This document shows, in pieces, positions 1 to 11,400 of a stretch of 64,000 bases of DNA. The stretch comes from Lineus longissimus (taxonomy: Eukaryota > Nemertea > Pilidiophora > Heteronemertea > Lineidae). A program made the position numbers and the translations under genes. The stretch is taken from assembly GCF_910592395.1 (NCBI RefSeq), contig NC_088308.1:3534001-3598000 (forward strand). Direction: 5' to 3'. Within the stretch, counting starts at the first letter, position 1, and every line of letters starts with the position of its first letter. Below the pieces are notes generated by a model. It was not told the DNA's origin and did no database searches. It saw nothing but the letters and a program-made list of their open reading frames with translations.

Positions 1-2202
1 TGGGTTTCAAGCAACAGCAACGTAAAAGAGAAAAAATGATAAAAATGTTAAATCATTTGATGCTATTTGATGCACGTTAGCAATCGAACCAATCCATCCT
101 GCAATATTTAGTTGGTAACGTATGATTCTTCCAGCAATCTCTGGTAATGACAAAGTTACATCATACGTGTCTAGTTAAATCTCCATATTTGCACATCCCG
201 AGTATAGACATTCATCACAGTGTGAACAACGCCATGGACCCATCCAAATTGTCTGCTTATTTGACATTTACGACCAAACTTGCTATTGTGCATTTTCACT
301 CAATACCAGGTTTGGTCCCAAACCGTTTGCCTAAAGGGCAGCATGGCGTACAATAGGCCTATCTTTCGTTTAGAGAGTCCAAAAGCGTTATACACTGCGC
401 TCATCAAAAAGTTTCCTCCTAATTCTTCCTCGACCAACTGACAGTTGGCGAGAGGGTCTTTCTACATTTTACTGGTTAAAGCTTCTTCACTTCATAGTAT
501 CTCAGCTATCCACAAAGCCACAAAACTGTACATATGCGATTATATTTACTTGTTTCTATCTACCTACAACTGGCCGAATCACGAGTCTGTCATCGCATCT
601 GCCAAAGTATCACTTATGGTGTTCACTGTGAAAGGCCCAATATCATCACTGTCAGCGTTCTTCTGTACACCAGCAAACTCTATAACTGTCTTAGGCACCG
701 TGCATGTTATTTTATTTTTGAAATGAACAATAAGTTGCAGACTCGTTACTTATTTGGCGAAACGGACAGTAAAATGCACTGCCCATCCCTGCGGCTTCAG
801 TTTATTATAGACCTCAGCTGTATCAATCGTGCTATGTTCCCCTGCTTTATCGTAAATGGTAGGTGTGCCTGGAACAAATCCTTTTTACTCACTGTGTCAG
901 ACATTGTAACTCTATTAGTCAATAACCATGTCACCCGCGCATCGGTCACTGATTAGTCCTGACAACCTTATAGATATGTTCATAAAATATTTCACCGCGG
1001 AAGATAAGGTTGATGCAGCGGTGACCAATAGACACAGGACAATGACATCCTTCCAAATGCCTCGCCTAATAGAAGACGACTGTGTTAACAGTTCTGACGT
1101 ACATGGTGCACTGGTTTTCCTAACCACGCCGCCACGAAATGCCCAACCTTAATCCATACCCACAATCCAAACTATCCTATTCGCCAGGTTACGAATATCA
1201 AAGCTACACACAACAGTTGTATTAATCCAGATTCGAAATGAGGGGCTCCATCTAAAAAAGAAGAGAATAATGAATCAGTGAAATATCATAAGTTATTACA
1301 AGGAGAGGCGTAATCTGTTTGAGTCATCAAAAGGGCTTAGTCAAACTGGCTGCTTTTGAGTAAACTCATCACCCCGACAAAGGTAATGCTTTTGACCATC
1401 ACATTTTCGACTATGATCCGATCAACCTTATAATCGCAGCGATACCAATTCACCAAGGAAGTTAGGAATGAGATCTGATGTTTAAAGGGCAGGCCTCGTG
1501 GATGGCTGTATGTTGTAAGCCGTTTTGGTCGGTAGCTGACAACATATTGTCTATTTCTGGTTTTAGAATGATATGGTGGCAACGTGAAGCAGTAAACCTC
1601 ACAAATAATCATATTATTACAAACAAACAAAGTATTTGAGATAGTTTAGATGCAAGCTTAGTTAGCAAAGTTTCAAGAAGACAGGTGAGAGTGTGTTAAG
1701 TCGTTAAAAATGTATTTAATAGAGGTGTCATTTGCCAAAAGCATGTGGATGATGCAAATCAACGTCGCAAATATTGTAAACCGTAAACTTTGCGCGGCAC
1801 TTTTTGCGATTAGCGAAAATTTCTAAACAGTTTGTTCGTGATTTTGATCTTCGGTTTTTGAAATCAAAACATGTTTTGGCAATTTTCATTTCAATGAATC
1901 AAGGTTATTCGCAAAATCGGCAATAATATATTGCCCGCAAAATTGGTCAGTTTACATGATGCAGCATCGATTTCGTTTCTGAAAGCAAATATGTGTTAAG
2001 ATGTGTGACGTTGAGCTAAAGTTGGTAGACAGAACTCTTGGTTACGTTGCGTTACATCATAAAATAATGTATCTACAAGTTGCTTGAGACAGTTTATCGA
2101 ACTGTACACTCTACCTCATTCATCATTTCGTCGTCATTTCCTAAAAAGTAAATATCAAAATGATAAACGTAATGATGGAAAGATTTACGCTGTGGGTCAC
2201 TG
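1..2202. other. 3' flank of the lectin/stereocilin-like gene; no gene recognised
   Basis: This stretch lies downstream of the stop codon of the minus-strand gene ending at 2203. It probably holds its 3' UTR followed by intergenic DNA. On the minus strand there are possible poly(A) signals: an ATTAAA variant at 1715-1720 and AATAAA at 801-806 and 711-716. None is decisive. Short open frames are present, for example about 74 codons on the plus strand at 928-1152, but I see no recognisable domain, no convincing splice-phase chain and no repeat family. Confidence 0.5.
1715..1720 (-). terminator. Possible poly(A) signal variant (ATTAAA)
   Basis: Reading the minus strand, an ATTAAA hexamer occurs about 480 nt after the stop codon of the lectin/stereocilin-like gene. 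It is a common variant signal, but nothing else supports it, and AATAAA copies further down (801-806, 711-716) compete with it. Confidence 0.2.
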
Positions 2203-2481
2203 TCATAAAGAAGTTGATCTAATATCTGTGTCAGCGACTGAAACAAACATTAAAGAAAATAACAAAAAAATAAGGTGCCAATATGTATATTGGTTTTCGT
2301 GCTGAACAATCGAGCTATCGTCCATACAATTCAACATACCGCTATAAATATTTGCTTTTCTTCTTGAGGATAATGACACCACAGTTTTCCGCTTCTCCCT
2401 AGACAGAGCTTGTAACTGTTCCCCACTGATCTGCCGAGCCTGGTCGCCGTCAAAGCATTTTAATTGATCCACGCTGAAAGC
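2203..2481 (-). CDS. Exon 29: last repeats, hydrophobic tail and stop
   Basis: The final coding exon begins AFSVDQLKCFDGDQARQISG and continues with the EQLQALS repeat motif. It then runs through a Ser/Asn/Asp-rich spacer (SGMLNCMDDSS) to a hydrophobic stretch WHLIFLLFSLMFVSVA (1832-1847) and stops nine residues later. A small-residue spacer followed by a terminal hydrophobic segment with almost no tail fits a GPI-attachment signal, as used by mesothelin-family members. A single-pass anchor with a very short tail is the alternative. Confidence 0.75.
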   Translation of the reverse strand, partial: AFSVDQLKCFDGDQARQISGEQLQALSREKRKTVVSLSSRRKANIYSGMLNCMDDSSIVQHENQYTYWHLIFLLFSLMFVSVADTDIRSTSL

Positions 2482-5400
2482 CTGCAATGAGGAACATAAA
2501 TCATGCAAAATCATGAATTTTTATCAGCGTAGCAGGTTTTAAGCTCATATCTCCTGAGCTTAACGTTGAAAAGTGAAAGAAGAACTAAACATGTGTTACA
2601 ATTCTCTTTAACGAATCAGTGCACCAGAGATACGTACAGTCCATAGCCTAGAAGACTCGTTCGAAATTCAAAATTTGAAATCGAAATTCAAGACTCGTCT
2701 CTTGCTACCTAAGTCCAACACCTGTGCTTTGTGTTCTATAAGTTATTTCAAACTTGGTATCTTATCATTCTTATCAGTAAGCTTTATCACTTTAGTTGCA
2801 AAATGTTACTTACATGAAAGATTTCTGGCGGTAAGATCCTAATTACTCTGGGAGAGATGGCATCAATCTGTTGACGATCTAAAGAGCGAATGTCTTCCTC
2901 TGATAACCCACCTTAAAACAATGTTTTTCACATACTATCAGACCTAACTTGACACCAAACGAACAGTTTGACTAATGTACATTATTATAGTTTGGCAAAA
3001 CATAACATCTCTGGGTGGGCTCGAACCACAGACCTTCCAGTTAACAGCCGAACGTGCAGACCCATTACGCGACAGAGACTGCTATGCTTCATAACAGAGT
3101 GAGGTTAACTTTTTCGAATTCGCATAAAGTCATATTGCAAAGGAAACAACGTTGTATGATATTAACAAGTAAGGTCAATCTAACAAAACATTGGATACAA
3201 ATAATAATATTCTGGTGATCATGATCTTGGATTGGGTACGTCGTTCAATGGACTTACTGATAACAGATCCGACTCGTCCAATTGTGTCCTGCTGCCACTT
3301 CGTGACGTCAGTACCAAATGATTTCTTGGCCAAGTGTGCCAAAGCTCTTTGTTGGTCGAGTGTGCACGAAGATGCTTCTCCAATGGTTCCTGCTGCTTGC
3401 CTGAAATGGTAAATTAGAAAATTTCGTCTAATAAAAAAAAAATTGTTATACTTAAAAACATTACTTGATAAATTTGTTAAGTCAGTCAAGTCAATGCAAA
3501 ACCCTTTTTAGATGCATGTTGGAATGTTGGAATCAAGCAAATTAGACTTAATTACGTGTTTAGAGATACATACACTACATGCAGGTATTGGCCCTAAACA
3601 TACAAATGCTCCAGTTACCTGTAAACCTTTGGGCTAATCAACAAGATATTGTCTGGGGAAATCCCGCAGACGAGATTCTTCATCCTCGTCAGATCACCGC
3701 CAGTTAGTGTCGAATACTTCTTTCCACTGGCTTGGAGATAAGCGAGGTGTATGGCCTTCAACTGAAACACCAATTATACATGTAGATAAATACGAACATG
3801 ATAGAAGATGTAGATGTAGGCACTCCGATATTCGAATTGAAGAAATTTTCACTATCTACATGTTGGCACTAGATGAATTAACGGAAAATACAATTCAAGA
3901 TGGCAAACATAGCGGCCATCTTGGATATGCGATGCTGATATCAAAAAATCCAGATTTCATTAAACTCTCAACAGAAACGATATAAACTGCCGGCCATATG
4001 AATTATTTCCTCTTCTCACCTGTGTGGGCGACCATCCACCAAACGACCCCAAAGACTCTATCACCAAAGAATCATTCAGTGGTAAGCGGTGTAGGTCATC
4101 CTCAGACAGGCCTTGTGATATGCAGCCGAGCTCAAGAGTAAATTGCGGGTGCCAGGAAGACGTTTCACCGCCGTGCTAGAACAAAAGTAAACTCTATGAT
4201 GATATTCAATGTAAGAGTTATGGGGGAAGTTTGGACAGCGTGATACTTAGACCTATTGGTTCAGGGCCTACACCTTATTTCAGAGATGTTATGAGGCACA
4301 GAGACAGCCCCGTTTTATAGTAGAGTAAACGGTGTTGAAATCCCTAATTCTGTCAGTATAAGAAGTTAGTAAAAGACCCAAATGACTTAACTGTTCCACA
4401 CAACTATAACGTATTCTAGGTAAAAAGGAGCCTCTCTCCTTCGGTTTAAATTATGTGAATCAGCGGTGATAACGTGAGTTAGTTACCTTTTTAGCTAACA
4501 TAGCCAAGTGGTCTATGGATTCCTTGCTGTATCCCTCCCTGGAACCGAGAAAGTCGAGGCAGTCCGAGAAGTCGTGTTTCTTCAAGCTTGTAAAGATCTG
4601 CTTCCCTTGTTCCACCACAGCGTCACCCAGCTTACGGAGATCGTCACATGTCCTTGGTTGGAACATGGTATAACCTGAACATGCAAGTTAAATTTTTGAG
4701 GATACCTCTTTTGAATGCGTTTACGGCTAGAATAACCTCGCATCTAGTCAAATCGTCGAAATGAGTGACATGTTACCTCAGGCCGAAAGGCCAGGCAATT
4801 GCCATAAATGACGAATTTGTAAGAAGTTATTGGAGGACTGTCTACATGTCACCAACATATGACATTCTTCTTTTCTTTACAAGCAGTTGAAAGGAAAAAT
4901 CTTCGAAAAATCTTCCATCGACATAGGACGATTGGTGTACTGTGAAAGCACTGCTAAATTTATACTTTTTGAACTTTATCGTTGAAATGAGAAAACTTCG
5001 ATTATTTCTTATATACCTTTCTCTTGATTGAGGTCAAACACGTCCCTCCTGTATCTCTTCCTGCGTCGGTGTCGTCTCTTCATCCGTTTCATCCTGCGCG
5101 CCTCCTCCTTCACCCTGGAGCAAGCGTTGGTCGAAGCCGCCCAGCCCTGCTCGATGTGGCCATCCCACATCTTCCTGATGGGTTCCCACTTCTTATACCA
5201 GTACATAGCACTGCCTGGTGAGACATCTAGCTTTATCTCTCCTCGCTCTATCCGCGTACTAAGAGTAGTGCGGCGTAACCAGTAGGCATGTTTTAGGACG
5301 GAGAATGCCTGGCATCGGAGTTTCTGCAAAGGGTATTAAACAACTGTGGATGGTGATTTTTTAAAATTATATTTTGATTTTGCAGTTATATAAGACTGCG

Positions 5401-8400
5401 TTGACTACACACTTTAACACAATCATGTAGGCTCCCATCTATTTCCCAGGTATCAAGCAAAAAGGGGCTTGGAAAAGTTGCTCGATGTAAAAGAAGGGTA
5501 CATAGAAGGAGAAGGAGGTGCAGGTTGCTCAATGTCCTACCATCTATATAGTACAACAAATCTCGATAACAAAAACTTACCCAGTGGTTACAAGGGAACC
5601 GCTTTTTGCTGTTGGAATGAACCAAACTTGTTTTTTCATTCTTAAACTGGTAATGAACAAATCACTACTGATGATTAAACAACGCCTTTTGATTTATAAT
5701 ATCAGTAAAATCACTTACCAGATTCCGAATAAGCCTGACATCATCGCCTGGGATTAGTGTAATGACGCTGGAACAGTTTCTGAATGCTTCCATTTTCATG
5801 TCTGTCAAATCACTGAAAAAGAAACAATTGGTATCGGTTATTACACTTTTCAATATATCATCTTAGAAGGTGGTTGCTCTACTGAAGCAGGTCGTATTTT
5901 TAAAACAGTGGTTTGTTGTTGTTTTTACGTTATCACCAATTCATGTGAACCAGGTTTAAAAGAAGACTTGGACTTAACAGTCAAACGTTTTTAAACCAAG
6001 ATCGAGCTGGAATCGCCTACTGACTTCATTACCCATACTGGTCTCCAACTTTAAGCTTAATATTACTCTTTTAGTTTACGGTCAAACGGCACGACAGAAC
6101 ATGAAATTCCTTACTCGACATGCAAGGCATCCAATGTCCTCTTCGCCAGCAGGCTCATCGTGTCATCATCCCAGTCGTAATAGTGAACACCAGAGGAACA
6201 CATCTCTAGAATGCCCCGGTCTGTCAGACTCCGTAGGTCGTTGATGTTCAGGCCAAAAGCACACTGGTCCAGTGCCAAGACGTCATCTCTGTCTAGCATA
6301 GTCGTACCCTGAAGTGGAACCAACAGGGTTTACACACGCTTAAGGCCTACCTCCCCATTAGCTGGTCGCATCGTGTGTAACGCTTATCACAACAGCGATC
6401 TCTTTATTTTTTCATTTTTCAGATGAAAGTTTTATTGTCAGTCCAAACAGATTGCCTTAATACAACTTTTTCAATTTTGTACTGATGATCTGTACGTTTT
6501 ACTGATCTCTGCAACTTCTCAAATTTATCCTCGTTTCACTCAATGGAAGTATAATTACCACAGCTTTCTTATACAGACTGATAATATCAGCCAAGAATTC
6601 TTTATCGATGTAAGGTATCTTGATGCCCCGGCAGATTTTCTTGATCGTTTCCTGTTTGTCTCGACTTGCCATCAGGATGGAGCGAATTAAACTGCCAGTG
6701 CTGAAAGGAACAATAACATTAGGAGAAGCAAGTTTATAGAAGTCACTTGATTACGAAGAGTACACCGAGAAGGTGGATGCTTTTTGATCGTGTGATGTAG
6801 GAGGGAAGAAAAGGGGAACATGCAAGGAGGAGAAGGGGGATTACGAAGTAGCTTGGTGCAGGAGTATGGAAGGGGACGTACATGGAGAAAAAGGAGCTTT
6901 CAGAAATTGCTTGGTGAAAGATTAGGAGAAAGGGGACATGAATGGCGAAAAAGGGGCTCTTGAACTGGTTTGGTGTGAGAGTAAATGGACTGTACGACCA
7001 AAGTACTTACTTATCATTAAGCACAATTTTTCTGATCATTCGGAATGAGTTTTCATCCAAGTCGCTTGGTAGAAAGAATGCCAGATCATTCAGTGCATCC
7101 ATAACCGCATAACGCTGAAAACGAAATATGTATTAGACGTGAATTTTATACATGACCAAGGCATAGTCAGTATGATTGTCATAGATACATTGAGCATGAA
7201 ATTCATTGCGGCTGCGATTTGGCAGTCATCACAGGCTTAACCATCAATTGCACTTGCGATTGCGATTGCATCGTATCATAAGCTAATGAAGTAAGGCAAA
7301 GTCACTAAAAATGTACTACCCCTCTTTCGGATTGCCACCACAGGAGAAGATCACGACTCTCTCACTGAACCCCACACAGACAATTTGGACCCATTCAGCT
7401 AAAGAAACAGATAATGAGATAAATCGAACTGGAGAGAATACATAATACGTGTAATAGACCAACTCATTCCTACCTGAGTACTCCGTAACTGTGGGAAATA
7501 AGATGCAAACAGTAATATATAGTCAAGTGCAGTCTCATTCTCATCCTTCGTTTCCACACTTTCATCCTCATCCTCCACATTCCTTTTACCCCTGACTCTC
7601 CCAATGCGCAGCCTCCGCATATCCTTCTTGCCCCTGTATTCGTCCTCGGCATAGTCATCATCATCCACAGATTTGGTTTGCTTAGGTTTAGGTGTTTGGT
7701 CGCTCTCTATGGCCCTTTCTAGGATCCTTGTGATGTTCTCGGGGTGCAGACCAATAATGAGCCGTCCCAGCTCTTGCCTGATCGCCTTGGCTGACCATTT
7801 TTCCAGCGGTTCTTTCCAGCGCTGAGATTGCACGTTCAAGACAGCATAACACTAGACGGATTAAACGATTAAAAACATTTGATATGACGTTACCAGAATT
7901 TTCAAATCTTTTTAGCTCAGCAATTTTTCGTTTCTCATCTATAAGGAATAGGAAGACACAAGGTTGATACCTGAAGTAGGAGTAAGGCCAGTTGATAGGC
8001 AACGATACCTGATTAGAGTCTAACGTGAACCGTGAGGATGGATCTCGGGCATTCTTCTCAGAGAACCGAGCCACTGACCACAGCAGCTTCCTAACACATA
8101 ATGATGGTTCTAAGAACGTTTGTTTACTTTACATTCATCGACAAATGCTGTATACGTACCATATGCCTATTGAGGAACTTCTTGTTTTCTATATGAAAGA
8201 TGGAAGACGGGAATGCTTTGGCGCACTCGTAGATGTCACCAGGGGAGAGGAACTTTCCGCCATTACAACTCTGGATGATTTCGTGGCATTCGTGAAGGGA
8301 CCAACCACGGCCAGCCATCGCCTGCAGACAATCACAATTAAAGGAAAGATTTGAAAATCGATTGAATGGGGAACTTGACACAAAGAAGTATAGTCTCTAC

Positions 8401-11400
8401 TCGGCATGGATACTAATTGAAGTTACAGAGACATGGACACTGAAACGAACCTTCTACTTCAGCCTGCTTGGCCTGCAGTTGCTCATGTTATCAAGCAGAG
8501 ATTAGAATCTAGTCTACACTTGGTATAATCGAGATGCCAATGCCTGAAACCAAATTATGAAAAAGGCATACCCTCTCTTTCCAAGCAAGGAACCACTCCG
8601 GTCTGATGGCATCACACTTGTCTGTACACTGGGCTAAGTCCGGCAGGAACTTAGAACAAACATCGGGGTCCATTTCATCAACGAGGTCAGGGTCTACATA
8701 CGGGAGGAGGCGGCCAAGTGGTTTGAAATAGTCGTAGATCTGGTTGAGGGCATTGGGGCTGGGTTTCTTCGTCATCAGGCGATGCTGCTCCCTGGAGATA
8801 ACAACCCTGGCAAGTTGGTTGGCCTGAAATCGCGAAGGAAGAAATGCAAGTCGTCTTTTTCTTCAGCAGTTCGAGTGACTACATCCACTTATGAATCTGA
8901 CGATTAATTCTGGTCTCATGAGGTTTCGTTACTGGGTCGCATCTTTGACAGCTCATGGAGACATATCAGGTTTTGTTGTGGATTGGACAATTCAGTTCAC
9001 ATGACGTTTTGTAGACCTACCGTTCGACGGTCGAGAGGAGTGTGCTGTAGAGCCATGATTGCGAATGTCACAACCTGTTCTCTCTTCTGCTTGAACAGGA
9101 AGTGTCGGCCCAGTCCAGGGAGGACACATTTCAGTTTTAACAGGTCATGGACGGTCAGAGGTCGATGGCGGATGTAGCTTCGCACAAGTCTTAGTATACC
9201 AGCAACCTGGAAAGTAATCAATCAGTAATCAGTGCGAAATGTGGTTAAATGATTCTGAAACGTTTTTGTAGATGGTGTCGAAAGCTTTGAATTAAAGAGT
9301 GGAAATAGAGACTAAACAATATGCATGCTGTCTTATTGTTTAAAACATTTTAGAAGGCTTTTAAACGTAGGACACAATTGAGTTACCTTAGCTCCAACAG
9401 TGGGGTCTGTCCAACAACCGGCCGGACGACATGCGTCCATATTCTGAAACGCCGTTGCTGGATCAAGCAGATCTAGGACGTCATCCGGGCAGTCCGCACG
9501 TGCACACAGGGCAAGGATGACACGAGTTGTTCTGGAGCAGAATTGGGAATGTAGACAACAAGCAAACAACAGTTGAGTAATTTAGAATAGCAGAGTATAT
9601 CGTTTTTGTTAATCGTCTTGTGTATCTCACAACCTGTTAGCAGACTATTGGTTTATACTTCATTCGGTATCTTGGTAATTCATCCAACTTATTTATCCAG
9701 CCTGTTCACCAAAAACTGAAACGAAGTTTTAAAAAGCTAAGGACGACAGAGTGATATTTTTTTGTTCAACAGCAAAACAACTACAACGATAATCACAGCA
9801 TACCCGTCACTGACTATCTGTTTTGGTTACTATAAAAGTACGGATCTCGTCAACAGAATATATTTTGCTCATTTTATATCTTTGGATAGAACTGATTGTG
9901 ACCATCTCCTTTAATCTTGTATCGAAAACAAACATTTGGCTCGGGATTGGTTTAAATCCAGGCTTTGTATCAGCACTGTCAGGTACGCATAAAGCAGCCG
10001 TATTATACTGACTGAAACGCTTCCAAGCATTAATCAAATAACTTAATAGAACTTTATGAAGGACAAATGCTCAGTAGTTCTAATCGATATTGGAACCATT
10101 GGTTGAGCGCATGTGCATAATAACTGATGTGTGAAATGATAGGGTCTTCTTAAAAAAAGTGTCTAGGTTTTTTTCAGTGACTTTTGAGGACACTTAACAC
10201 AGAGCCCGAACTGTGACATTTTAAATTATTACGGTAGGGGCTATGAATGCGAAACCTTGCCACAAGATATGCCCTAAAGTAGGCCTAGGCTAAAATTTGG
10301 GAAAATGGCACTTCCTTATTCGAAAAATTTAAGTTTTCTGATACAATCAGATTGTCTAGGGCAGAAATAGTGCTTCTGGCAAATTTTCGGGGAAATGGCG
10401 TTTTTCTGATATTTTGAATCTCCTAGTTTGGGTGAAGAGATTTCGGGTACTTTGATTGGACCTACATCGTCACATAATTTACCTATAACTGAGTGGCTTT
10501 TTGACTTTGGCTAACCCCTTTATGGCAACCCGTTGAACTCGTGGGTCATCAAAGCCATTGAAGGATTGGGAGCAGCTTCCTCGGAGATTGGAAGGGACCT
10601 CACATTCGAGAATCCAGTCTTTCGCCTGTTGGATAAAGAGAAACGAAGTGCATATTAAAGAACCACATGTACTGTATGATAACTATTTGGGGAAACCAGG
10701 CAAAAGAGTCGAATATGAAATATTCTAAACAGTTGTTTTGGCGTCAGTTATGAACAGGAAGAACAACTATAAACACAAGCCTTATTGGTGAAATATTTTG
10801 CATATAACACAAGGCAGTCCATGATAGTCTAGGGCAAAAGTAATCCGAATTGGTATATTTCAAGTTGGTATCTCGAAGGAGCAAGATTCGGCGCTACTGG
10901 TTGTAGAAGACGAAATAGAGTATTCCATGGTGCGATTTAGGACATCAATGCATGTATCTTACCATCGGTAGTTGCAGGAGTCTCCTCCTCACTCTGATAT
11001 CATCAATGTTATCCAAGAGCAAGCAGAAGAGAGAAGAACTCGTCACGAAATCATGCACCAGTAGAATCTGACCAGCGTAGACCTGGAGGCGGTCATGCTG
11101 TCCTTTGGCTGAGATGGCGCTTTTGATTCTTTCCATGCTGAAATAAGAAAATCGAGCTTTCAATGAAAGTTACATATTACAATAGCATCAGCGGCGGGTA
11201 AGAATAACTTCCAAAAGTGAAGGAGTTTTGATACTTATGTCGCTATGTGACGTGATGTCGGAAACATCAAAGACCGACCACCATAAGTCGGCCATTGTGT
11301 TTCCTCACATCAAGTTTCCGCCACAAGGTGTGCTGATCAGGAAAGAGTTTGTTTGCCTGTTTGTTGCCAAGACCAGAGGTGTCACTTTATCTGCACTGCT

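Noticed and set aside
928-1152. Plus-strand 74-codon frame starting MSPAHRSLISPDNLIDMF
   Set aside because: It reads like protein over a short stretch, but there is no recognised family and no neighbouring exon in phase.
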